DNA of 64,000 bases from an uncultured Tenacibaculum sp. (GTDB lineage: Bacteria; Bacteroidota; Bacteroidia; Flavobacteriales; Flavobacteriaceae): contig NZ_CANMMT010000004.1 of the NCBI RefSeq assembly GCF_947499065.1, positions 359,516-423,515 of the forward strand, in the 5' to 3' direction. The notes under the pieces were generated by a model. The model had not been told where the DNA came from, did not search any database, and saw only the letters and a program-made list of their open reading frames with translations. Below are positions 44,537 to 52,496 of this stretch, piece after piece; positions within the stretch are counted from its first letter, which is position 1, and every line of letters starts with the position of its first letter. Made by a program: the position numbers and the translations under genes.

Positions 44537-45747
44537 AGCTTTTTATCTTTAAAATTTTGAGTAATACCTGCTGATTTTATCTTTAAATTATAGACTCCAT
44601 TTTTAAATATATTTTCGTTCAAATGAAAGCGAACATAACCTTCTCGAGATTCCTTTAAATATTCATTTAGAATTATATCTCCTTTGTAAATTTCTAAACG
44701 TACTTCTAAACCATCAGGAATCATTTGATTCATAAAGCTTTTTATAGGACCTATTTTTATTTCTCTATTATTTTCAGAAAAGATAACATTAAAATCATGT
44801 ATAATTTTTTTATACCTAATTTTTAATACATTACTTTCAGAAATACCAATTACATAAGCCTTTATCGACCAACTTTCTTCATGATCTGGATGAATCATTT
44901 GAGCGGTAGCAATTCCTCTAATTGTAGTCCCTGTTGTTTTTAAAATATTTCCTTCAGAATTGGTTATAAAAAACTCAACAAAGCTACCATCGCTAACAAC
45001 ATTACCGTGTTTGTCTTTTAAAATAGAAGTAGTAAAAGTGGTAATTTGATTTCCATCGGCATATTCATGGTGTCTTTCTGCAAAAATTTCAAAATTTACA
45101 GATATAGCTGGCATAATACTTAAATTATATTCTTTTGAATCTAAGTTTAAGCAGTTTGAAGATAATAACATTCTTCCACTTTTTTTAGGAGAATAAATGT
45201 TTTTATAAGCAATTAAGTTTTTAGTAAAAACCTGTTCTTTTCTTTCTGAAGCTAAAAATTGATGTTGTATGGTTACTTTAGTATTGTTTTTAATAGGATT
45301 GTCTAAAACATCAGTAGGAATGGTAACCATCATAGCATAATCTTTTCCACCCGCTTCAATACTTGGAGGACCAAGGTAAGTTTCTAAACTTACGGGTTGT
45401 TGCTTACGAGTTATCATAAACTTTCCTGAAAGCGTTGTGTCATCAGCTAAAAGTTTCCAGTTAACCGTACCAATTTTATTGCTAATATATTCAGGAAAGA
45501 CATATTGGGTTTGATTATTTTCTGTTTTAGAAGATGTTAATAGAGTAGTACCATAACTATTAGAACAGTATAATTTAATAGAATCATTTTCAATACCTGA
45601 AAAGTTTAAAGAAATTTTACTACCAGCTTTAAATTCTTTTGAAGTAGTTAATAATGTTATTGGGCCATTCACTTTTTTTACACTTTCATTAAAGGAAAGT
45701 ATAAGAATACTGAGTAGTAAAAAGTATATGTTTTTTATAGGCATCAT
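44530..45747 (-). CDS. Exported Ig-like (invasin/macroglobulin-type) protein of the polysaccharide locus
   Basis: The 405-aa protein has an N-terminal hydrophobic signal (IKNIYFLLLSILILSF). The rest is beta-rich, with Ig-like stretches such as TTFTTSILKDKHGNVVSDGSFVEF and ATAQMIHPDHEESWSIKAYV, typical of bacterial Big/invasin or macroglobulin-like domains. No catalytic motif is visible. It overlaps its neighbours on both sides (7 bp with the hydrolase, 4 bp ATGA with the 1029-aa gene), so the three are co-translated. It is probably a periplasmic or surface accessory of polymer assembly; no family is named with confidence. Confidence 0.7.
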   Translation of the reverse strand: MMPIKNIYFLLLSILILSFNESVKKVNGPITLLTTSKEFKAGSKISLNFSGIENDSIKLYCSNSYGTTLLTSSKTENNQTQYVFPEYISNKIGTVNWKLLADDTTLSGKFMITRKQQPVSLETYLGPPSIEAGGKDYAMMVTIPTDVLDNPIKNNTKVTIQHQFLASERKEQVFTKNLIAYKNIYSPKKSGRMLLSSNCLNLDSKEYNLSIMPAISVNFEIFAERHHEYADGNQITTFTTSILKDKHGNVVSDGSFVEFFITNSEGNILKTTGTTIRGIATAQMIHPDHEESWSIKAYVIGISESNVLKIRYKKIIHDFNVIFSENNREIKIGPIKSFMNQMIPDGLEVRLEIYKGDIILNEYLKESREGYVRFHLNENIFKNGVYNLKIKSAGITQNFKDKKLW

Positions 45748-48700
45748 TTAGGAGCTCCAATATAAATATTCATTTCAATTTTAACAAAACTAAAAACAGG
45801 ATGGTCAATTTTTTGAAGTTCCTTAACTGTATGTTTTTCAATTCTATTAGGTACTATTTCATCAGCAATATTGTTGTTAGGTAATCCATTTACATAACAG
45901 TAGTCCATGTCGGTACTAATGATATCAACTTCAGAATCATCAACTAAATTATACTTAAAATATTGTTTTCGTTGTTGTCTAATACCTGCGTCTACAAACA
46001 TTTGGTCTACCCATACGATGTCTTTGTTTTCATTATAATAGGTGATAATTAGCTGAGGTATTGTAATTTCTTGGATACCGCTATTAAATAAACTTCCACT
46101 AACTTTTTGTCCCTCGATAAAAACGTCACTTAACACCACATTTTTAAATAAATCAGAACCCGAAACATTTCCAGCTGCTTGTATGTTAAACTTAGTAGGC
46201 TGCTCTTCTAACTCAATAGGAGTAAACTCGTCTGGGTTAAATGTTTTAGGAATAGAGTCTTGTATTTTTGTCCAAGCAATCCCTTCAAAATCTATTCTAA
46301 AAGAAGTTATTTCTTTAGGCATCAATTTATGTTTCATATGATATTTAGCATCATATATAGCAAGCTCTTTATTATCATCGTTATATAAAGTTCCTTTTAA
46401 AACAACATCGGCAGGAACATTATCAATGTTTTGTACTTCACCAATTATTGAATACTGGTCTTTATACTTCACCAATTTAGCTTCAATAATTTCTAATACA
46501 GGTTGTTTCAATACATCTTCGTGATGTGTTTGTTCTGTAGTAATTCTTTTTCTTCCCTGATTAAAATAAGCAGTTTTATTATTAGAATATAACTGATCAG
46601 GAGGTAAATCTAAATCTATAGGTTCAGGTTTTAAATACCATTTACCATTTTCTTTTACAGCAGTTTTATAATCGGTTAAACTAATTTTTTCCAAAGGAGT
46701 AATCCATTTGGTGTCTACTTTTAAAGTGGCTAAACTATCAGTACTTTTAATAACAGTAGATTCTAAGGCATCTAATTTAGCGTAAGAACTTAATAAACCA
46801 TCGGTAACAGAAATTTCTAACATGTATTGGTCTAGAGCAACATTACTTTTGGGACTAATAAGTTTATGTGCTTTTATAAATCGTTTAAAGTCTAAATGAT
46901 CATAATAAGCAGCAACTACATTTTGTGGAGAACGTTGCGAATCGTTTTTCATATGAAAGATATAATAACCATAAACAAATATGATTATTAAAATAACTGC
47001 CCAAACATGAGATACTCTTAAAAGATTGTTTGAGAATTTAGTATAATCATTCTTAAACTTTAAATAGTCAGAAGGAATATACTTTTTTGGATTTATATAC
47101 CTTGAAAAGAATAACCTAGTATTAAGAAATAGTGCTATAATAAAGGTTAAAAATGGCACGGTACCCCATAATATTTTTTGCCAAGTACCCACGTCTTCTT
47201 TAGGAAGTATGGACGACATTGGTGGAATATTTAAACGCTCCCAAACCATAATACCGTTTTCTAACTGAGGTAAACGTTGCCAACCGCAGAAATATAAAAT
47301 GGGGTCGTAAAATTTATCATTAGAAAAAATGTATTTCAAGTTATATTTAGCAGGAGTTGTTAAGAACTGTTGTAAAGATCCAATTCCAGCTACCCCTTTA
47401 AATTTTGAGTTTTCTAAACGCTCAATTGGTCTTGTAGTCAATTCGGGTAAACGTCTTGCAGAATGGTAATTCCCATCTACAGTTAAAGCTTTTGTTTGTG
47501 CACCAAGCCAAGCCATTTGATCCCCAAAACCTAAAGTTAAATAACGCCATTGATCGTGCTGATCTTGCGTTAAAAAGTTAACAATAGGCAGCATTTTAAT
47601 CTTTTGCGGTTGTGAAGGTCTAAAGTAACCTAAACTCATGGTGAAAACTACAGTTCCTATAAATAAACTAGCTAAGATACCTCCAATAAAACGATGATAA
47701 AGAGGACCGTATTTTTTTTGAATGAGCTCTTTTAAGTCACCTTCAACAAATCGGTATGTAAATTCTCCAAGAAGCGGTATAGACATTATAGATGCCCATA
47801 AGGTAAATCTATCTAACGTAAGAATATTAAAAGCATTATCACCTAACATCATTTTAGGAAGTGGAGTAGTTCCTCCTGTACCTAATATTGTTAGCATGGT
47901 AATTGAGATTCCAAAGAATAAATATCGCTTACTGTAATAACGATAAAAGATATAGGGTAATATAAAAAGTAAAACTCCCCAAGGAATGGTAAAAAATACC
48001 AAACCAGAAGAAGTTACTTCTAAAAAGTTGTCTCTTGAGCCATGTGGAATTGGTACTTGCGTTATCGGGTTTTTCTTAGAGTTAATCCAATAAGGTAATA
48101 GACAACAAATAATAGTCATTAACGAAAGAAAACCAAAACCAATAATTCGTTTAAAGAGTTCTAAAAACACCTTTAAAAAGAGTTTAAAGGTTATTTCTTT
48201 TGAGGTTTCTACTCGTTCTCTACAAGCATCCATTACAACCATACCTATCAAAGGAAAAATGAAAAAAACCATTCCAAAAATAGGGGTAACGTGATGGGAA
48301 GTAACTGTAACAGAAATTAAGGATAAACAAGTAAATAAATATTTATATCGACCAGTTTTTAACCACTGATAAATTTCGGGCATTGCATGCATTAGAATGG
48401 ATATTCCCATAATACTAGGCAACTGTCCGAAAATATGAAGTGTTTCTACAAAAGAAGATGAAAACATGGCTAAAATACAAGCGTATCCTGCCGCTTTCTT
48501 ACTTGAAGTAATTAAGTAGGAAAATCGATAGGTTCCTGTAGCAAATAATATAACTCCAATGATGGCGAGTGTAAAAAGCCCAAACTTTAATCCACCAATA
48601 TAGGATAAGGCAGCCATGGTTTGATGAACCAAAGGAGGGTAACTCATTACAGTAAAACCCGTATACCATTTATAGTTCCAAGGTTCAAACCAACTATTGG

Positions 48701-48833
48701 CATAATGTTCAGCAAAAAATAAATGAATTAAAGCATCGTAAGTAGTTTCTAAAGTAAAGAAAATAGCAGTACCATGGAACGCTACTCCAAGCAGTATGGC
48801 GATAATTATAAATTTATTAGAAGTGCCTCTCAT
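45744..48833 (-). CDS. Large polytopic membrane protein, PTPS-related/GT-C-like, probable polymer glycosyltransferase
   Basis: The 1029-aa protein has about 12 membrane segments in its first ~600 residues. The first extramembrane loop holds ETTYDALIHLFFAEHY with an acidic residue where GT-C enzymes keep their catalytic Asp, followed by PWNYKWYTGFTVMSYPPLVH. That matches the membrane family annotated as 6-pyruvoyl-tetrahydropterin-synthase-related (PF10131-like). A last membrane helix (VWAVILIIIFVYGYYIF) is followed by ~400 periplasmic residues with an NTF2-like part and Ig-like domains. I infer a lipid-linked sugar-dependent transferase or polymerase. It leads the minus-strand operon, and its promoter region holds the candidate LytTR site at 48896. 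Confidence 0.7.
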   Translation of the reverse strand: MRGTSNKFIIIAILLGVAFHGTAIFFTLETTYDALIHLFFAEHYANSWFEPWNYKWYTGFTVMSYPPLVHQTMAALSYIGGLKFGLFTLAIIGVILFATGTYRFSYLITSSKKAAGYACILAMFSSSFVETLHIFGQLPSIMGISILMHAMPEIYQWLKTGRYKYLFTCLSLISVTVTSHHVTPIFGMVFFIFPLIGMVVMDACRERVETSKEITFKLFLKVFLELFKRIIGFGFLSLMTIICCLLPYWINSKKNPITQVPIPHGSRDNFLEVTSSGLVFFTIPWGVLLFILPYIFYRYYSKRYLFFGISITMLTILGTGGTTPLPKMMLGDNAFNILTLDRFTLWASIMSIPLLGEFTYRFVEGDLKELIQKKYGPLYHRFIGGILASLFIGTVVFTMSLGYFRPSQPQKIKMLPIVNFLTQDQHDQWRYLTLGFGDQMAWLGAQTKALTVDGNYHSARRLPELTTRPIERLENSKFKGVAGIGSLQQFLTTPAKYNLKYIFSNDKFYDPILYFCGWQRLPQLENGIMVWERLNIPPMSSILPKEDVGTWQKILWGTVPFLTFIIALFLNTRLFFSRYINPKKYIPSDYLKFKNDYTKFSNNLLRVSHVWAVILIIIFVYGYYIFHMKNDSQRSPQNVVAAYYDHLDFKRFIKAHKLISPKSNVALDQYMLEISVTDGLLSSYAKLDALESTVIKSTDSLATLKVDTKWITPLEKISLTDYKTAVKENGKWYLKPEPIDLDLPPDQLYSNNKTAYFNQGRKRITTEQTHHEDVLKQPVLEIIEAKLVKYKDQYSIIGEVQNIDNVPADVVLKGTLYNDDNKELAIYDAKYHMKHKLMPKEITSFRIDFEGIAWTKIQDSIPKTFNPDEFTPIELEEQPTKFNIQAAGNVSGSDLFKNVVLSDVFIEGQKVSGSLFNSGIQEITIPQLIITYYNENKDIVWVDQMFVDAGIRQQRKQYFKYNLVDDSEVDIISTDMDYCYVNGLPNNNIADEIVPNRIEKHTVKELQKIDHPVFSFVKIEMNIYIGAPK

Positions 48834-48895
48834 TTAGTGGGTTAATCATTTGCAATTATGTAAATATAAATGAATTTAAACGCTTTATTTTTTAA

Positions 48896-48930
48896 TTCAT
48901 CTATAGTAAAGAACCATTCATCTAAGGAAA
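48896..48930. promoter_or_regulatory. Candidate LytTR operator in the divergent PTPS-like / REC-GT2 promoter region
   Basis: TTCATCTATAG (48896) and TTCATCTAAGG (48917) repeat with a 21-bp period, cores ATCTA. It lies between the minus-strand operon (start 48833) and the REC-GT2 gene (49012), 82-116 bp before the latter. This is one of the clearest copies of the motif. Confidence 0.6.
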
Positions 48931-48975
48931 CTGTCTCTTTAAGTAAAAATAAACTTTTTTTATTGCAATCAAAGC

Positions 48976-48983
48976 TATTTTTG
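48976..48983 (+). promoter_or_regulatory. -7 promoter element for the REC-GT2 gene
   Basis: TATTTTTG matches TAnnTTTG exactly, 29 bp before the ATG at 49012 and 56 bp after the start of the second LytTR core. No good -33 TTG is at the usual distance, as expected of an activator-dependent promoter. Confidence 0.5.
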
Positions 48984-49011
48984 ACTATAACCATCAAACA
49001 ACCTATTATAT

Positions 49012-50220
49012 ATGAAGATTTTAGCTATAGATGATCAAAGATTAGTACTAATTCCTTTAGAAAATAGATTAAAGGAACTAGGATATGAAATTCAAACAGA
49101 AACTAGCGCAGTAAGGGGGATAGAATTATTTGATTCATTTAAGCCAGATTTAGTAATTGTTGATATGAACATGCCTACTATTTCTGGATTAGGAGTTATA
49201 AAGCATATTAGAAACCATAAAAACTCAGATGTTCCTGTAATGGTATTATCTGGAAATACGGATGACGATGTGATAACAGAAGGTTTCGATTTGGGGATTA
49301 ACGATTACATGAAAAAACCTTTAAGTTTAAATGAGGTTTGTGCAAGAGTTAAAAGGTTAATAGGAGTACCAGAGAAAGGAGCTGGTAAAAAAGTATTTAA
49401 CGATACCATTATTCAGCAAAGATGTGTAGGGGTAGTAATTCCTTGTTATAACGAAGAAGAAAGATTATTAAGTAAAGAGTTTATCAACTTTATAGATAAA
49501 CATACTGGATACTTATTGTGTTTTGTCAATGATGGTAGTACCGATAAAACATTGGATGTATTAAATAAACTTAGAAAAGGAAGAGAAGATTTTATTAGCA
49601 TTTACGACTGTGAAAAGAATGGGGGGAAAGCAGAAGCCGTACGATTGGGAATGTTGCATTTGGCAGAAGATGAAGGTTTAGATTATATAGGTTTCTTAGA
49701 TGCAGATTTATCTACAGACTTATCTGATTTTGACGATTTAGTAACCACTATAGAAAACTCAGACTTTAAAATTGTTAGCGGTTCTAGAATTAGTAGAATG
49801 GGGGCTAACATTACAAAGCAATCAGCGAGACAAATTATAAGTTTAACGATAAACTATATTATAAGAAAGATATTATCAATGAACTTTAAAGATACTCAGT
49901 GTGGAGCAAAAATATTCCACAGAGATGTAATCAATATAGCGTTCGATAAAAAATTTATTACCAAATGGTTATTTGATGTAGAAATCTTTTTAAGAGTAAA
50001 GAGATACTACAAAATAGATAAAGCCAGAGAAATGATGTGTGAACAACCACTGAAAAGATGGGTACATGCAGATGGTTCTAAATTATCAATGAGAGATTCA
50101 ATTAGAATTATAGGGCAATTAGGGCAAATAGCCTGGTCCTACAGAAAAAAAAACATAAAAAACACGAAAAACATCACGCAGCCTAAGTTTAGCATTAAGT
50201 CGTTTTTCTTTAATCCTTAA
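49012..50220 (+). CDS. Response-regulator receiver fused to a GT2 glycosyltransferase
   Basis: The 402-aa protein begins with a full receiver domain (residues 1-118): Asp7-Asp8, phospho-acceptor Asp51 in LVIVDMNMP, Ser80 and the YMKKP lysine near 101-102. A short linker leads to a GT-A domain starting VGVVIPCYNEEERL (~139), with FVNDGSTDKT, a DADLS metal motif (Asp230-Asp232) and DTQCGAKIF near 300, as in dolichyl-phosphate glucose/mannose-type GT2 enzymes. No membrane segment is evident. All receiver active-site residues are present, so phosphorylation could switch the transferase directly. No kinase is adjacent; the kinases or Hpt at 27093-31702 are the natural candidates. Confidence 0.9.
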   Translation: MKILAIDDQRLVLIPLENRLKELGYEIQTETSAVRGIELFDSFKPDLVIVDMNMPTISGLGVIKHIRNHKNSDVPVMVLSGNTDDDVITEGFDLGINDYMKKPLSLNEVCARVKRLIGVPEKGAGKKVFNDTIIQQRCVGVVIPCYNEEERLLSKEFINFIDKHTGYLLCFVNDGSTDKTLDVLNKLRKGREDFISIYDCEKNGGKAEAVRLGMLHLAEDEGLDYIGFLDADLSTDLSDFDDLVTTIENSDFKIVSGSRISRMGANITKQSARQIISLTINYIIRKILSMNFKDTQCGAKIFHRDVINIAFDKKFITKWLFDVEIFLRVKRYYKIDKAREMMCEQPLKRWVHADGSKLSMRDSIRIIGQLGQIAWSYRKKNIKNTKNITQPKFSIKSFFFNP

Positions 50221-50234
50221 AATCCGTAGAATAT

Positions 50235-50663
50235 ATGAAAGTAGGAATCCTGATATTATTTTGTAATAGCGAAAAAGAAATTATTGAGTATGAAATGGCA
50301 AAGTTATTTAATGTAAAAAGTGATTCCGAAATATGTTTTATAAACAATGGAAGTAAAGACAATACACTAAGAGCCTTAAAGGTAATTAGAGATGATGCGA
50401 AAATTGACATATCAATTTTAGATATCAAAAAGAATAAAGGTATCAATGCAGCTGTTAAAGCTGGTGCTAGATATTTATTTAGCAGAACAGATATTGATTA
50501 TATAGTTTATATGAGACCTAACATGCTAAGCTATTTTAAAGCATTGAAAACTCAAATTAAACTAGGAACTGATTTACTTAAGAATAAAAAGAAAAGTAGA
50601 ATTTTAAGAGACATCTTCTCAATTGATGAAATTCTGAGCTTTAAAAAGCATATAGTGTTATGA
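50235..50663 (+). CDS. Short degenerate GT-A (GT2-like) protein without the metal-binding DxD
   Basis: The 142-aa protein matches only the first half of a GT2 domain: VGILILFCNSEKEI, FINNGSKDNT, KKNKGINAAVKAGARYL. Where catalytic enzymes have DADxS the sequence reads YMRPNML, and the acceptor half is missing. The reading frame is intact and tightly embedded (14 bp after REC-GT2, ATGA overlap with manA), so it is probably maintained. It may be a non-catalytic regulator or partner of REC-GT2; that is inference. A truncated gene under decay is the alternative. Confidence 0.65.
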   Translation: MKVGILILFCNSEKEIIEYEMAKLFNVKSDSEICFINNGSKDNTLRALKVIRDDAKIDISILDIKKNKGINAAVKAGARYLFSRTDIDYIVYMRPNMLSYFKALKTQIKLGTDLLKNKKKSRILRDIFSIDEILSFKKHIVL

Positions 50664-51886
50664 TAAGTAATACATCACAATCGTTTAACATGTTTGCCCT
50701 TAAGGGAAAAGTACAAAACTATGCATGGGGAGGAAAAAAGTATATTTCAACATTGTTGCATAATAAAATCTCCAATGTAAAAACCGCTGAATATTGGCTA
50801 GGAGCTCATATTAAAGCACCTTCTGTAATTAAAACATCGCAAGGAAGTTTATCATTAAGGGAGTATTTAAAAGCAAACTTAAAAAAATGCTTGAGCAAAA
50901 AAACAGTTGATACGTATGGGAAACTCCCTTTCTTATTCAAAGTATTGGATGTAAATAAAATGTTGTCAATTCAGGTACATCCTAGTAAAATTGAAGCAGA
51001 AAAAGGTTTTAAATACGAAAATGAATTAGGCATCCCATTAACTGCGCCTCATAGAAATTATAAGGACGATAACCATAAGCCAGAAATTATGGTTGCATTG
51101 AGTGAATTTTGGTTGTTGCACGGTTTTTTATCGGAAGAAAAATTGATAAAAGTTTTAAAAGCAACACCGGAGTTTGCCGATTTAGTTAGCATTTTTGAAA
51201 GCCAAGGATATTTTGGTTTGTACAAGAATGTGATGGAAAAGTCAAAAGAGGAAACAAATACAATGTTAGCTCCTTTAATTGACAGAATAATGCCTTTGTA
51301 TAAGGAAAACAAATTAGAAAAAAGTTCGCCAGATTATTGGGCAGCTAAGGCAGTAGCGACTTCAAGAGATAGCAATGATTTTGATAGAGGAATTTTTTCA
51401 ATCTACTTTTTCAATATTGTTAAAGCAAATGAAGGAGAAGCAATTTATCAGAAAGCAGGAATGCCACATGCCTATTTAGAAGGGCAAAACATTGAACTGA
51501 TGGCTAATTCTGATAATGTTTTAAGAGGTGGACTGACCCAAAAACACGTGGATGTTCCAGAACTTTTAAAGCATGTACTTTTTGAAGAAACTATTCCAAA
51601 TATATTATTGGGAGACTTGCAAGAAGATGGTTTAGAGCGCGTATATACAACAGAAGCAAAAGATTTTGAACTGAGTAAAATCAATCTTTCTAAGGGAGAA
51701 GTTTATAAGTCAGAAGCTAAAACAGTAGAGATTTTAATTGTGATTGGTGGAGAAGTGGATGTTTTAGAAGAAAAATCGTCATTATATCTTAAAAAAGGAG
51801 AGTCTGTATTTTTCAAAGCAGGCAGTAAATACAAAATAAAAACAACAGACACTGCGGTGATTTACAAAGCAAAAGTACCTCAGTAA
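50660..51886 (+). CDS. manA: Class I mannose-6-phosphate isomerase
   Basis: The 408-aa enzyme interconverts fructose-6-phosphate and mannose-6-phosphate, the entry to GDP-mannose. Family signatures are present: LKGKVQNYAWGGKKYI, EYWLGAHIKAP, LPFLFKVLDVNKMLSIQVHP (zinc-ligand region), DDNHKPEIMVAL, AGMPHAYLEGQNIELMANSD and VLRGGLTQKHVD. The ATG at 50660 overlaps the previous stop (ATGA). An internal ATG (MFALKG, 50690) aligns better with the family start and is an alternative. Placement at the end of this run suggests a mannose-containing polysaccharide. The C-terminal ~80 residues are the usual cupin part. Confidence 0.92.
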   Translation: MISNTSQSFNMFALKGKVQNYAWGGKKYISTLLHNKISNVKTAEYWLGAHIKAPSVIKTSQGSLSLREYLKANLKKCLSKKTVDTYGKLPFLFKVLDVNKMLSIQVHPSKIEAEKGFKYENELGIPLTAPHRNYKDDNHKPEIMVALSEFWLLHGFLSEEKLIKVLKATPEFADLVSIFESQGYFGLYKNVMEKSKEETNTMLAPLIDRIMPLYKENKLEKSSPDYWAAKAVATSRDSNDFDRGIFSIYFFNIVKANEGEAIYQKAGMPHAYLEGQNIELMANSDNVLRGGLTQKHVDVPELLKHVLFEETIPNILLGDLQEDGLERVYTTEAKDFELSKINLSKGEVYKSEAKTVEILIVIGGEVDVLEEKSSLYLKKGESVFFKAGSKYKIKTTDTAVIYKAKVPQ

Positions 51887-51939
51887 AAATACTATTACAG
51901 TTGAATTTAATTAGAAAACAAAAGAAGCAGCAGTAGTAA

Positions 51940-51971
51940 AAAAGACAGTGAACTAATGATCACTGTCTTTT
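51940..51971. terminator. Bidirectional terminator between convergent genes
   Basis: AAAAGACAGTGA pairs with TCACTGTCTTTT (12 bp) around an 8-base loop, between manA (ends 51886) and the minus-strand cytochrome gene (ends 51985). Confidence 0.85.
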
Positions 51972-51984
51972 GATTTTAAACAAA

Positions 51985-52482
51985 CTATTTTTCTTTTCTA
52001 ATAGGAGATTGCCTATCCGTAGGAATTTGAACGGTGAAAGAAGGTTTTCTTTCAGCCATATGACAACTTGTACAATTGGTACGCATCATTTCAAAGTTTT
52101 TATTAAACGTTTCTTTATTCTTAGCAGTAATTGATTTTTTTACTTCAGGAATTACATAGTTTAAAAAGTTCTCAGCGGAAGCAGCTCGTTTGGGCCTGCG
52201 TATAAGTCCTAGTTTAATAGCTTTATTAATTTTGTTTAGCTGATAGTTGGCATAGTCCCAATTTTCATCCTGACCCGCCCAGTACAATTCTTGATATCGG
52301 TACCCGACTTCAACCATAGCCTTGTCGAAACCTCTAAATTGCGATTCAATGGTTTTCATTTTTTCTTGATCAGTACCTTTAATCCACTGTCCTTGCAATG
52401 GTTTATAGGCTTCTTTAGTATTACAAGAGATCAATACAAACGTTGTAACTAGTAGTAAAAAGATTTTTAATAAATGTTTCAT
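51985..52482 (-). CDS. Mono-haem cytochrome c-like lipoprotein
   Basis: The 165-aa protein has a lipoprotein signal (lipobox ISC near residue 20). A helical body follows, with one haem c motif CTSCH at about residue 138-142 (RTNCTSCHMAERKPSF). It resembles a four-helix cytochrome c'-like fold with the haem site near the C-terminus. It sits 14 bp downstream of the di-haem cytochrome gene on the same strand, so it may pass electrons for the di-haem proteins. Exact partner unknown. Confidence 0.8.
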   Translation of the reverse strand: MKHLLKIFLLLVTTFVLISCNTKEAYKPLQGQWIKGTDQEKMKTIESQFRGFDKAMVEVGYRYQELYWAGQDENWDYANYQLNKINKAIKLGLIRRPKRAASAENFLNYVIPEVKKSITAKNKETFNKNFEMMRTNCTSCHMAERKPSFTVQIPTDRQSPIRKEK

Positions 52483-52496
52483 CAGTTGTTTGTTAT

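Noticed and set aside
25743..51886. c-di-GMP control of the polysaccharide locus
   Set aside because: I looked for GGDEF, EAL, HD-GYP and PilZ motifs in the translated genes and saw none within the window.
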